This document shows, piece by piece, positions 33,801 to 46,540 of a DNA stretch of 64,000 nt. Both the position numbers and the translations under genes were made by a program. Position 1 is the first letter of the stretch, and each line of letters starts with the position of its first letter. The stretch lies in the NCBI GenBank assembly GCA_965153455.1, contig OZ234496.1, positions 10,873,863 through 10,937,862 of the forward strand, read 5' to 3'. The notes beneath the pieces were generated by a model, which worked only from the letters and a program-made list of their open reading frames with translations, made no database searches and was not told the DNA's origin. The stretch is from Sphagnum compactum. Lineage: Eukaryota > Bryophyta > Sphagnopsida > Sphagnales.

Positions 33801-35079
33801 TTACATTGTGGATGTTCCTAATTCTTTATAGGCTGCAAACTAGACAATAGGAACAACAACAAAGACATAAAAGGTTAAGACTGCAAAAAAAAAACTTAAT
33901 TCAAACTATCCTGTAGATGATCCTCCAATGGAAAATCTTGATCATTTTGAGTTCGATGTTGATTTGCAACCCAATTCAAGACTTCGAAGGTGGAGGAGGT
34001 GTTCAAGTGTAGTAAACAACTTCGTGCAACAAATGGCTAACATACATCATTCTTTCAATGGAGTGGAAAAGTAGGAAATTGTTAAGAAATTCATCAAACA
34101 TCAAGGTGTGGTAAATTATGTACCATAATATGTAAGACTTGGAAGGGAAGTTGAAAGTAATCGTGCAGTATTAGATGCCATGAAATATACTTATGTTCAA
34201 ATAACCATATTCGACACTTTCAAAACTTGACCTTCAAAAATGTGTTGTCGTCTAATGTTGTGTCTACAATTGTTGACACAAATCAAATGCATATTGCTAA
34301 GAAAATAGGGGCCTCTCAGTACTATATTCAAGAAACTATAGATAGAAAAGTTCGTGTTAACCAAACAAGTGAAAATTTTTGGGGTGGGCTCCCAAGGAAA
34401 TGTCGATGTGATGTCATAAGTGTTGAAGACTAGGAGCTCATCCTCAAATGGTGGGAAACATCCATAACCATATCACCAATCTAGAAAGATGTGAAACATC
34501 GAAGAATTGATGTCAAGAAGTTTGAACAACATTCAACCCATTACTTGTAGGAATCACAAGTTTGACAAAGCTCTATAGACATTAATTTTCAATCCATGCA
34601 CTATTAACAAATTTGAATGTTGATTGGTATTGTCCCAGAGTATCAGAAAGTTGATGGATGCATTTACAGAAACTATACAAGTTATACTTGCAATATTATT
34701 AGGTTTTTTACATACTTGCTCAATTTAAGGGGGACCTAGATGGGTGCTAAGTGTCAATGGTGATCTTACTTGCAACCAATAACATCTATTGGCTTACATT
34801 GAAAGGTCCAGATTGTTACTTAGTGTGTGAATAATACCTACTTGCTAGAAGTTGATCAAATTGTTGATTTCTTGTAGGTACATGTAAATTTTAGTTGTCA
34901 ATTTAACCTTTAGTAGGTTGTTCCATCCAACCAGTAGCAATTACTTGTTACTTGTCCTAGTTTATATGTATTTAAGACCAATAAAATAAAGCCTTAATTA
35001 CTTGCTAGTTTCTTACAAGTAGCTTGGACAAGTAATGACTAGTAAACCCTTACGTGCATAATCATGGTCAGTAATGGTA

Positions 35080-35415
35080 AGTAGATTCCTACTTGAAAGG
35101 CCAGTAAATGTTACTTATCTAAGTAATAAGGTGTAATGTCTAGTAGTTTGAAAAGTGACTAGTAGATCCTTACTTGTTTAAGTAATGGGTAGTAGTGTCC
35201 AATAGATTTTAATGGTTTGGAAAATGATTAATAAAAATTACTTGTTAAGGTAATGGGCAATAATGTCTAGTAGATTTATTGGTTTGACAAGTGATCAGTA
35301 GATCCTACTTGTTTAAATGAAGTATGGACAATAATGTCCAATAGATTTAATTGGTTTGACAAGTGATTAGTAAATTTCAGTTACTTGTTTTTAATTCATT
35401 GTTAGTAATGGCAAG
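35080..35415 (+). repeat. About 70-bp tandem repeat
   Basis: Units begin AGTAGAT(T/C)C or AATAAAAATT at 35080, 35161, 35230, 35297 and 35369, giving 67-81-bp spacing. Each contains CTACTTGTTTAAGTAATGG and TGTC(C/T)AATAGATTT variants. It lies in the non-coding gap of the remnant gene, where an intron would be expected. Confidence 0.7.
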
Positions 35416-36652
35416 TATTTGATTCCTATTTAATCTTAATTTGATCAACATGTCAGTAATTTCTTACTTGGTTTAGAGTAAATGAATTAACCATGCTCAC
35501 AAGTAGATAGTTCAACTTAGTTGTGCTATTAGGTGGTGGTTGGCTAAATATTTTAAATATTCAAATCTATTGTGTGTTGTGTGCAGTTAGATTTCTACAT
35601 TCGATACCTAAAGGCGAACCCAACCTACAATATTGGTTGTGAGCATTTGAAAAGATGAAACCTCTTTATGTGCGATGACTAAAGGAAAGGAACACTTGTG
35701 CTTGCGCATGCAAGTACCATGTTGAAATGGCAAAACTCATATTAAGGTTCATTAATATGCACAAATCTAGCATAAAGGGAGTACATGGAACTCAATGCAT
35801 GTGTGCTTATGATAATTGTAGCATCAAGATTGTTCCAAGAGAATGCATAGCTAACAAATGCCAGTTTAGTGGTGTTACTAACATGTGGAACTCCACCTTA
35901 TGTACGGTTGGTGATTCACCTTGGTACAATTCGAGTTGTTTGAAAGTAACTTGTGCTGAATGTGGGATTGATATGTTGCTAACTTGTCCTGTAGAGGAGG
36001 ATGCCCCTTGTTCACAATTAATGATGCAGTGGAAGTGCTATGAACTAATGCTACATGGCAAGACTAGGTCTAGAAAGGACAATAAGGTCGTGTGGTTACA
36101 ATACAAAGAGATTAGACCAATTGAGTTCCTACAATACCTAAGGCCAAGGCTATAAAAATTCATAGTTCATAACTATGTAGCCCGCTTCAAGAGGAGCAAT
36201 ATCAGATATGCTTGGATACATTTCTAGAATCTTTTGTGATGTCTGTGGTGGACTTTGCAAGAAATTACACCTCTCAAAAATACAATGAAGTACATGAAAT
36301 GCATTGATATCCTTCCAATTAACCATCTTGGTGCACATATGCTATCGATGGAACCCAGAGTATCTTGTTGACCCTGATTCAAGTAAAAATCACCAAGTAT
36401 CCTTACTATTTTTCTAACAACACTGAGCATGACACCATATTTGTGCAACACTAATTTAAGCTCCATTGGGCTCATTTGGTGGGATGTGGGTTTTTCCCAA
36501 ATGAACACATTATTTGGTTAGACGAATGTGTAGCACAATTCAAGTCAAGAAGGACGTGGTATCATGTAGCTATGTAATTAACAACTTACTTATTTTACTG
36601 GCATATATTGTATTGAAATTCTAACTAATTGGAATCAATTGAACTGACTAAT

Positions 36653-36957
36653 TTTCCTTCTAATTGGATTGAACTTTTGATTGATTGGATTGAATTGAAC
36701 TAATTAATTTCCTTCTAATTAGGTGAAATTGAATTGATTGATTTCCTTTTGATTAGATTAAAACATGAACTAATTGATTTACTTCTAATTGGATTGGACT
36801 GAACTAACTCCAGTTTCCTTTTGATTGGATTGAAATGAACTAACTCAAGTTTCCTTTTGATTGGATTGGATTGAACTAGCTCTAATTTCCTTCTGATTGG
36901 ATCGGACTAAACTGACTCTAGTTTCCTTTTGATTAGATTAAACTAGATGTTACATTT
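36653..36957 (+). repeat. 36-bp minisatellite
   Basis: TTTCCTT(T/C)TGATTGGATTG recurs at 36742, 36778 (TTTACTT), 36814, 36850, 36886 and 36922, exactly 36 bases apart. More diverged units lie upstream from 36653. The unit length is a multiple of three and it sits inside the decayed gene, in or next to its coding text. Confidence 0.85.
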
Positions 36958-37770
36958 TTTTGAACTAGACATTCAACCTATTTTGTTTAGGTGAATGAGA
37001 TGGAGTAGGTCCAAAAACTTATATGAAAATCAATTATGTTCAAGTACCAATCAAAGACTAGGGATTCAACACATTTGCAAAATGGGTGTCGAATGTTGTG
37101 GTCTTATTTTGGGTCAGGACATGGGAAAGGAGTTCATGATGGTGCTAGGGCTATTTTAAAACAAAAAATTAGGAAGGAACAACTCTGAATGGATGGCCAA
37201 AAACTTCAAAATGTTGTTGATGTTGTGGCTTTTTGTGAACAGAAATAGTGGAGGAACATGTAGCCTACCTTAATGCACGAAAGGTGGTGTGACAATTTCT
37301 CCATTTAGTGAAACCTGAAGATGTGGATTGAACTGATGATTAATATTGCAAAAACATTACAAGTTCAAGGTCCTTGCTTATGTGGCATCCATTTCACATA
37401 GAGATGTTGTTTTGTTGAAGATGCGAAAACTAGCTTGTTTCTCCTCAAAATGCATGGATGATAATTTTGAGTTATGTGAAAATAAGAAACATGTGGAGCC
37501 TTGGAGACTACATACACTAGAAGAAAAACATGTATTTTCGACTAGTCTTTGCGACTAAATTTTAGTCGCAAGAAACATTTTGCAACTAAAATCCCTTTAG
37601 TTGCCTAAGACAAGTCGCATGTGATAAACTAGTCGCAAATGACAAAGGGTATTGTATGGAAGAAAAAGTCAACAAATACATTTCATCCTTTGATTCCATT
37701 GTATACGTATTGTCACATGCGATTAAGATGTAATTATTTTGGTCACAATTGAGGGCAAATGATGTGCTGC

Positions 37771-37776
37771 CACGTG
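37771..37776. promoter_or_regulatory. G-box in element 3
   Basis: CACGTG in GCTGCCACGTGTCTT, at the position of the 11213 site. A second site equivalent to 11313 has decayed to GACGTGG near 37871. Confidence 0.5.
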
Positions 37777-37935
37777 TCTTAATATTTGAGTATGTAAAAT
37801 ATTATAATAATTATTATTTTGAAATAATCTAGGACGTTCAATTCAAATACTTGGATGATCTTATATTATGAGACGTGGCCCTATGTAAGTATGCCACATG
37901 GCATAAAAAACAATTTATTAAAAATATTAATATTG

Positions 37936-38148
37936 GGTTGGTAGGTACCTAGGTAGGTACATAAATAGGTGCCTACAAACCTAGGCACCTATTTTTAATA
38001 CCTACCTATTTAGGTTTTTAAATAGGTAGGTAGGTTTAACGTTCCTAAGTTAAATACCTACTCATATAGGTAGGTATTTAGGTAGGTAGGTACATAGGTC
38101 AAATTAGGTACCTATCTAGCTAGGTAGATAAATAGGTTGGGAAGGTAA
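37936..38148. repeat. ACCTACCT/AGGTAGGT array (element 3)
   Basis: Same degenerate alternating units as in the other copies. Confidence 0.7.
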
Positions 38149-39221
38149 ATATTTTACAAATGTGCATAATTTGTTTTTTTGTTTTGGGTTGAGCTTTTTG
38201 ATTAGCTCATCCCATGTGCACAAATTTCTTAATGTGAAATTGGATGACCACACCCCCTTGTTTATATAGTGTTCAAAATAGGAATGAAGAACAAACAATA
38301 TGGGATAAGTTTTGAATTTGCAACTTCTTCACAAACTAAATTATAATTCCACAACTTACTTCATGCCTTTTTTTTTAGTTTTTAGATTTCTAAACGATTC
38401 AAGTACTAAATAATTAGATAATCATTTAATTAATAATGATTAAATTTACATATATTTAAATTATAAATTCTACATTACAAATATTCAATATTCATTATCA
38501 AACACTTAAATAAGTAATAACTAAAATATTTTAAAATATTTTATTACTTTTAAAAATTTGATCGAAGTATATATATTATAATTAATACAAAAAATATTGT
38601 AAATATTTATGTTAAAAATATAAATAATGAATTAACAATTGCTATTAGGAAGTAGCGAATTTTTGAGAAATTATTATTCAACTAATTACATTAATTATTT
38701 TATAATTACATTTATTGTTGTAAAAATTATTATAGGTCAAGTAATGTTTTTCTCTTGGTAATTATTAACTATAAATACAATAATTTGTCAAACATAACCT
38801 TAATTTTCATAATTACTGTAAAATTACTATAAAATAATTATCATAGATGATTAATCATAGAATTAAAAAATAATAATATTATACAATAACTTGTGAAATT
38901 AAAATCAATAAAATAATTATTTTTAACTACACTGTAATTTTTCCAAATTTTTAATTAGGTTTGAAGTTATAAATTACAGAGTGTGAATAATTATGTTCAA
39001 TTAGAAAATAATTATGCTAATACTAATTAATTCGTAACTAAAATAATTACAATGATTTTAAAGTAATATCACATTAATTATATTAATTAATTTACTCTAA
39101 TATAAGAATATAAATTATATAACATACAAATATATATAATAACATTAATTATTTAGTGTAATTTAGATTTAATAAACATAATCATTTATAATTACTTATA
39201 AATATGATTTATTATGGATAA

Positions 39222-39575
39222 CACTAGTAGAAAAAACCCTTAAAACTCGATCAATAATTTTTTGAATTAAAATATAAATTTAAGATTCCGACATAATAAT
39301 TCAGAATTCAAATATCAATTTTTAGATCAAATAAATGTTTTGAAGTTAAATAACATATTTCAGAATTGGAATTTCTATTTTCAGATTCAAATTATAATAT
39401 TCAAAGTTAAAATGTCCATTTTAAGACTCAATTAACAATTTTCTGAATTGAAATATTAATTTCAAAAATCCAAAATAATAATTTGGAATTCAAATTTCAA
39501 CATTCATGTCAAATAATTTATTTAAAATTGAAATTTTAAACTTCAGAATTCAAATATTAAATTTCTAGGTACAAG
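39222..39575 (-). repeat. A-module, truncated third copy
   Basis: Begins CACTAGTAGAAAAAACCC after GATTTATTATGGATAA, as at 12750, and runs about 350 bases through GAATTGAAATATTAAT repeats before similarity is lost. Confidence 0.6.
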
Positions 39576-40540
39576 CGTGAATCATCATGTTTTATAAAGG
39601 GTGATGAAGATGGGGCACAAAAGGGCAAAAAGGCATGCAAGAAGAGAAGGTGGTCCAACCATCCTTGATTTTTTGGTGGTCAAATGAGGTTTTTAATACG
39701 CCTTTTAGGGACCCAACAAGTACCAACAACAATTAAAAATCTACTTGCTAGGGAAAAATATGGAAAATAAACAAACTAATTTTTTGGTTTGATTATCGCT
39801 ACTATGACAAATAAATGCAACAAGGTATTCCATGGAGCAAGGGAACAAAAACTTGAACAAAAAAAAAATTAAAATCCAACCATAGACCATGACTATAGAA
39901 ATAATTATCTCCTTTAATACTTTATCTTTCTACTCCTACAATTTGTCCCACAAACCCCAACAAGTAAGAAAAATCCATAGCAAAATAAACTTGACTTGCA
40001 AGGGGTTAATAGTTACCTCCTTATGAAGGTGACAAAGTTTTTCACCAATGAGTTTTCCCTATTGTGTCCAAAAATGGCAAAGATCAAACCATACATTTGT
40101 GGGAGTACACCTCCTTAGTTTAACCCCTTTATTATTGTTGCAAATTATCCCTACATAGACCAATATGCCCTAGTTGCCTTCCTCCTTAATTGCTAACCTT
40201 CATGAACAAAACTTCTTTGCAAATAAAAAGAATATAAAGAAAAATCTAGAGAGCTACAATTCTTTAAATGTAATCGCCCACCAATACACACACATGTAAG
40301 GTAGATTCTCACTTCAAAACCAAACCCAATCCTTGCATTTTCTATTCACCCACAAGTACAAGCTTTTTTTTCTAGGCTTTATTTTCTTCTCCTACCTTTT
40401 CCAAGTCATCCATTTTCTTCTCTAGAAAAATTCTCTAACAATTACACACCACATAATCATAATTATGATGAAATCCTCACCTTCAATTCGTGGATGTCTA
40501 GGGTTGGCTTTGACACATTTTGATGGTTGTGGTTTTCATT
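39576..40540. other. No recognised gene
   Basis: A short basic coding-like phrase (CFIKGDEDGAQKGKKACKKR) occurs near 39.59 kb. It might be the far side of the gene split by element 3, but the link is weak. The rest is featureless. Confidence 0.3.
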
Positions 40541-41045
40541 AATTAGGAAATTTTGATGCCAAAACATGTCATTGTTGGCTTGTTTGAAGCACCTAAAATA
40601 ACTAGAGTAGCCCTAATAGAACTTGTGCAATCCTTGTTTGATGAATACCATTTGATCGACAAGGTGATTAAACTTGGTCCTGAAGATGAAGGCTCTAGAA
40701 CCCTAATACCTAACAACAACATTGTCTTCAATGGTTACATGTGCCCCTTTGTAGCTTGAATAACCTTTTGTAAGTTTTTCTTTTGGTTAGATGTAATGTC
40801 AAAACCATGTCAATATGTCATAAATTAACACTTGAAGCTTTTTGTGGCATGAAGGAGATGTCGTTGAAAAACGTGCAAGCAATTTTGCAAAACCTTTACT
40901 TGGAGTAAGAACTCAACAAAGGTAAACAAGAGTGGGACAAAACATGCATAAGTGGACCAAAACTCTGAATCCTTAGTAATATTTTTCACAACGGGGTAAA
41001 CTCATAGTCAAAGGAGCCACCCAAGTGAGTGGACACTCCTTAAAA
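40541..41045 (+). pseudogene. hAT-like transposase remnant
   Basis: 68 codons (40553-40759) read HVIVGLFEAPKITRVALIEL, then LFDEYHLIDKVIKLGPEDEG. After a frame change come CGMKEMSLKNVQAILQN and KQEWDKTCISGP (about 40.85-40.96 kb). The sequence IGLFE-...-L-KYNL-DKV-AYVKDEG is typical of plant hAT-like (RNase H-fold) transposase relatives. Only a fragment of the usual 600-800 residues is present, with stops, so it is dead. The assignment rests on remembered family pattern, not on a search. Confidence 0.55.
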
Positions 41046-43059
41046 CTGCATTTTTGTATGTTTGAAAGATCATAAGGGAAGCATAATAGTTTCGATTGTC
41101 ATAATTGTTTTTGGAATATTTTCCAATAATTGCAAGGATTTGGCTTGGTTTACATGCTTAAAGCTTGACACAAATAGAAAATGTTTTTGCATGTTCAAAG
41201 CACCCAAACTTCGAGAGTGGACAGTCCTTATTTTTTTCAACCTTCCTTTTTTTCTCCCAAATGCACACCATGCTTTTTGAAAATTGAAGAGGATTTTAAC
41301 ATTGATGATTAGAAGGGAAAAAAGACTTGAACAGATGAAAATTGTTTCTATAACCCATTTGAGCACATTTGGTTCAAAAGTGCTTTTGACCTTGAAAATC
41401 ATGGATTTTGAAAATGTGGTTTTAACAAAAGTTGTTCATATATATATGTGATAGTAGGCATGAATGCATAATATACATGACATAAAATCAATTTATAATC
41501 AAAACATATTTATATCTAAAATGTAGTGTTAAATGGAATATCCAAAATATAAAAATTTAAGTTATAAACCAACGCAAAAATGACATGTGTCATATATGTG
41601 CGATATTTGGTAAAGGATTTTTACCTTGGCGCCCTTAGCTTCTTTGACCATGATTTCATCCAATGTACATTTTGTAAACCAAAAAAATTAAAGTTGTGAA
41701 TTTGTAAAAACATTGATATTTTCTGATGAACAAAGACACCTAACCATGTAATATGAAATTGAACTTCGTGTTGCTTCACACCAGTAGTGATGATAAATAA
41801 TTTATTTAAAAATAATTAGTGACCAAATATTAATAATACATGATCATATACATTGTCTATGAAACTATTTTCACTTCCATTGATTTTAGGAGATGAGATT
41901 TAATTTTCACCTATTAAAACATTAATATTTCTAGCACCCATAATGTCTTTTTGGGTAGCCCTTGTTGCTTCAAAAGCAAATTTTTGGGGCCTTTCCAACA
42001 TCTGCCAATGTCCTTCCTACCACATTTCCCAACAACCTTTGGTTTGAAAAATATATAAAATATAAAATATTTCCAACTCCTATTTGCTTCTTAGTGTCTT
42101 GTGACATTATATACAATATTTTGAACCCTCAACCTTTTAGTGCTTCCTATTACTCGAAAAAAATTAATTTCAATGGAAAAATTCCATTTTATATATTGAA
42201 TGTAATGTGAATTCAACTAAATTCAATTTCAATTCAATAATTGAATTAAGATTCAATTGAATTGAATTCAAATTCAATAAAAAGACAAATGGCATTTAAA
42301 TTGCTATAGAATGTATTCAAAATCTTCTTGTGAATATGTTCTTGGGAAAAAAAAACTTTTTAAATATATAAATATGAAAAGACACCTTTTCATGCCTTTT
42401 CATTTGGGAATGGGCTACAACAAAAGATGTGAAACGACAAAAAAAACAAAGCGATTTTCTTTTATTTATTTATAACAATTCCAAACAGGCATTCCACGTT
42501 AAAACTATCTAATGTATGATGACTTATGGAACCCAAAGTTGTCCTACTTAAACCAACTCTGATGAAAATCATTATCACTAGAATTAAATACAATATTCAT
42601 TTAAAAAGTTTCTTAAATCCACAAAATCATGATATGAATGACTTTGCCATTTTTGGTGTCATTAAAAGTTCATAAACTTCATACGATGTTGAAATAGTTT
42701 AAAAGAACTCTTTTAATTGCAAACCACATTTATAAATTTTGGAGAATCCATTCAAATTATTTCATTACAAACCATGATTGATATAATGAGCTCATTTCTA
42801 GCTTTTATAAGAATTATCGCATTGTTATTTGTTTCTCAGGGCCACTACTACAGTTCATGGTTTTTCAAAAAGTCCAAGTTGACTACCCAAGTCATTTTTG
42901 ACTAGTGGACATGTACTTTTTGACAAGAGGCTAGGGGCTTAAATGATATGTGTGTTTTTTGATTGGTGAACTTGGTTAAAGTGACTTATTTGACTATTTG
43001 TCAAATTGAAATTGAACATGTAATCAAGTTGGACAAAAAAATGACCACCTTGGTCAAAA
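41046..43059. other. No recognised gene
   Basis: A/T-rich DNA. The 110-codon minus-strand opening at 41070-41402 carries no motif. GCCACTACTACAG at 42842 resembles a CACTA-type end but is unpaired. Confidence 0.35.
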
Positions 43060-43110
43060 CACTAGTAGAAAACCCCATTTTTTCAATGAGCCCACTTTCA
43101 ATTACATGTC
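43060..43110. mobile_element. Unpaired CACTA-type left end
   Basis: CACTAGTAGAAAACCCCATT followed by CAATTACATG-like words. It looks like the start of a CACTA-ended element whose other end is not identified. Confidence 0.45.
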
Positions 43111-46100
43111 ATTTTCAATTGCAAATTTTTAAATATTAATAAAAAATTGGGCTACCAAGTAAGTTGAACCATTTACTCTTTTGGTGGACAATTGAAAGTA
43201 AATCTCAAATCAGGATCTACAACTAAATTACAATCAAGATGTTAACTAGGAAAATGACATAGCCTATAGTCATGCCTTTCAAGGTGGTGTGTTGATTTCA
43301 TGAGTCTTGTGTTCAACTACTTTGATGAGTCACAAAACATAGAAATGGATGATAAATGTCAGTTTGATGGATGAAATGTAGTTCAAGGAACTAATGTCTT
43401 TGTTGCAACTTTGGTTTGATCATCCCTCAACTATATTATATAACTACAAGTCAACCTTGCAAAGATTGCATAAATTAATCATAAATTGACACAATAATTA
43501 ATCATTATTCATGAATTATAAATAATAATTAATTGATTAGTTAAGAAATATGCAATAATTCTTGGTTGATTTAAAATTATTTAATTTCTATTAACAAGTT
43601 GATATGTTTGTAAATAAATATCTAATATGTAATATTTATCAATGAATGATTTGTCAATAATTTAATATTTAGTCACTATGAAATAACTAATTATTTTAAA
43701 TAATTTAGTTAGATAAAGTGATTTTTGGACTAATGATTCAAATAATTAGTCACCTAATATTTGCTTATTTAATGATGTTGAAATATCTGATTTTTTTTAA
43801 AAAATTCAATAATCTGATCTAATTACTTAATCAAGAGTTATGGTTACTGGTTAATGATTATTAATTAATAAATATCTAGTCATCCAATGAATAATAAATA
43901 ATAAATCTTCACAAATTAAATTGTATAATAATTATTAATGATTAATTAAAATTTATTGAATATTTACATAATAAAATAATAAAATTCGTAATATATATAT
44001 TTGTCTGATACTTATTATTTTTATCAGTTAATATTTTTAAGTATAAAAAATTATTTAAATTATTTAAAAATATTTATCAATCAAGAATTATGGTTAATAA
44101 CTAATAACTATTAATTAGTTAATATTTAATTAGTTATAAAATAAAAATTTATTAAAAATTCACAAGTTAAATTGTTAAATTAATATTAATGATAAATTGA
44201 AACTGAATAAATATTTACAAATTTAGTTAATAAGTTAAAAATTAAATTATCTGTAATTAATATTCAGGAATTACCAATTATTTAATAATTTATTTTGTTA
44301 AATAGTCAATTTAACACCTTTTTTTATTTTAATTAATTGATCACTAGCATTTCAAAAGGTTTATTGTCAAAGGTAAAAATAATTGTTTTATTCAAATAAT
44401 TGAATAAATAGAATACTATATTACTTTAAGAGTAATTACCAAATAAATAGATATATTAAAACGTCAATGATGAATTTGTGAATTGATTAATTAATTATAT
44501 ATTAAATAAAATATTTCTTGAAATACTATGTAATTATTAAATGCCTAGTACTGACCTAGCTATTTATAAAATTAATAGTTAGGTATTTAGTTAATGTATA
44601 TTTAGAGTACTACATAGTTAGGTCCTTAGTAGGTAATTAGTAACTAGCTATTAACTAGGTACATAGCCATTAAGGTTAACATTTAATTAATGATGATAAT
44701 GGTAAAACATTTTGAGAAATATTATCAATTATTCAACATTAAACTGTCAAATGTACTACACTATTACAATATTGTTTCATGCCCAAATACTAAGTATGGG
44801 TGGAATTATTCTAATGAACTTGTGTGCATTCGAAATATCTTTTAAACTTATATTTTATGACAAATTAACATTACTGGTTTAGTTATTGGTTCAATAACTA
44901 TTTATTGAATTACATTTTTTTGGTGAGATGTTAGATTTGTTAAAAAGTTGTTATTATAGTGGTATATCTACCTTTGAAATCTAGCCACTTTGTATTGTAT
45001 CCTTGGAAGCTTGGGTGACTATAATCCCCCAACACCTAACCAGCCCCCATATGACCTTCAATTTGGAAATGTGGATTGATGTCTAAAATAAAATTGAAAC
45101 ACAAAACTAAACCTAAATTTCTAACCCTTGTAAAGGTGTGGATGATGTATTGTTGGTGCATCCAGTTCTAACAATCCATAGACATATATAATTTCCATTT
45201 TTGTTAAAATAACCCAACAAATCTATGTGCCATTTCCTTCATTAACAATTTGTGAAATCTACATTTGTCAAATATTTTATTGACTAATGTGAACAACATT
45301 CATTAGTGCATCATAACATAAATTATACACCTCCAAAATGTGTTACATTTAATTTGGGTTTCATTAAATTGGTGTTTGGGCTTTATGTTTTCATTTTCAC
45401 AAAGTTATTGATATTTGATATTATTTTTAAGATATTAAATTAAAAGAAAAATGGGTATATTTATGATATATGTAGTATAATAAAACCCATTTCTTATTTT
45501 AAATTGCACTAGGTTTTGGTTTGAATTAATTAACCCATAAACATTTGAAATATTTTTTAAAAAAATGGCCCACCTCCCATTTTGTATCATTTTCCATTTG
45601 AAACATGGTTATAAGAACTAATGTGATGTGCCCATTTTGTGTCAGTTATCACATTGGTGTCCATTTGGAAACATCAATTTCATCCATTAGGTTAGATGTT
45701 GACCATTATTTTTTGGTTATGGAAAGTTTTAAGCTACACTAGCTTGGGTGATCAAAATTGTCTAATTAATGATGTTTCAATCTTTGCCATTGATTCGGCA
45801 ACAAAATGTTTTTGGTCATCGCCCAATTCTTTTTGTTGTTTCTCGAAATGTTTTGTCACCAAATTGAACATCAAAAATATTGGTGGTCGAATCAGGCAAT
45901 TGAAAAATTTTAGTCACCAAATTAGGTGACAAAAAAAAAATTGCTTGTTGAATTGAATGATTGAAATTAAATTTTAGTTGCCAAATTAAATCAAATGATT
46001 GAAAAATTCAATTTTCAAACTGAGTAATTGAAAATTTTGTTCATTGCTTAAAAAGTTTCAAAAGTTTTTTGAAAATTTTCAATCATCTAATTTGTGTTGG

Positions 46101-46510
46101 CTCAATTTCAGTCATCCAATTTGTGGTGTCTCAATTTCTAACATTGGTCCAATTCAACTGAAATTTTTTGATCATTGCCCAAAATGTTTTGGGTCACTAT
46201 TTTAAAACGAAGTCCCTTAATTAAACAATTGAAAATTTTCAGTCACCGTTGGGAAATGTTAATGGTTGTTGCCCAAAAGTTTTTTAAATCATTGCTTAAA
46301 AAAAATTTGGTCACTACTTGAGGATTTTTTTATAGCCCTTTGATCAATGGTGGCTTGATCTCCACCATTAATCTAGTCCAGAAAAAATTTGTTCACTACC
46401 CAAAAAATAATTAATCATTAGTAAAAAAAGTTTTCGTCACCATAGGGTAATTTTAAGGACCAAATTTTGGTCACCTTTAACTTTCTTGTGGGTAGTTCAA
46501 CTTGGGATTT
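43111..46510. other. AT-rich core and degenerate repeats, no gene
   Basis: 43.45-44.70 kb is very AT-rich, like the cores of the element 1 family. 45.70-46.50 kb repeats loosely TTGGTCACC, CAATTGAAAATTTTCAGTCA and GTTGCCAAATTAA, in the manner of subterminal repeats leading to the end at 46540. No coding sequence is supported. Confidence 0.4.
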
Positions 46511-46540
46511 AATGAACTGCACCCACATTTTGTAGTAATG
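46511..46540 (-). mobile_element. CACTA-type end related to the 110-bp mini-element
   Basis: On the minus strand from 46540: CATTACTACAAAATGTGGGT, then GCAGTTCATT. It matches the first 30 bases of 23969-24078 with only a few changes. The partner end is not found. Confidence 0.5.

Larger units (their letters stand above)
33840..37513 (+). pseudogene. Decayed gene of an unnamed repeat family (Cys-rich, GHGKG motif)
   Basis: Broken plus-strand frames run from DDPPMENLDHFEFDVDLQP (about 33.92 kb) onward. There is then a gap with tandem repeats. The text resumes after a TTGTGTGCAG splice-acceptor-like sequence near 35.58 kb: RNTCACAYKYHVEM, and 142 open codons (35727-36155) with CGIDMLLTCPVEE and LMLHGKTRSRKDNKVVWL. 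Later pieces read IVHNYVARF, CGGLCKKLHLSK, EYLVDPDSS, SGHGKGVHDGARAILKQKIR (about 37.12 kb) and NKKHVEPWRLHT (to 37513). The SGHGKG-DGA block and Cys-rich N-terminal part recall a repetitive family of likely transposase origin, but I cannot name it. Stops and frame changes throughout mark it as dead. Its 3' end is cut by element 3. Confidence 0.55.
37515..39575 (-). mobile_element. Element 3: truncated copy of the element 1 family
   Basis: Starts CACTAGAAGAAAAACATG, then GCGACTAAATTTTAGTCGCAAG repeats homologous to the right end of element 1 read backwards. The shared GTCAACAAATAC and TTGTATACGTATTGTCAC blocks follow, then a G-box (37771-37776), an AGGTAGGT array (37936-38148), TTTATATA (38261-38268), the AT-rich core, and at 39222 the internal CACTAGTAGAAAAAACCC followed by part of the A-module. 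The outer A-type end is missing. It interrupts the decayed gene that ends at 37513. Confidence 0.75.

Noticed and set aside
36653-36957. CRISPR-like array
   Set aside because: Units are contiguous and degenerate with no spacers, and this is plant nuclear DNA. It is a minisatellite.
43060-46540. A single CACTA element spanning both unpaired ends
   Set aside because: The flanking trinucleotides (AAA and ACA) differ and the two ends belong to different sequence types.
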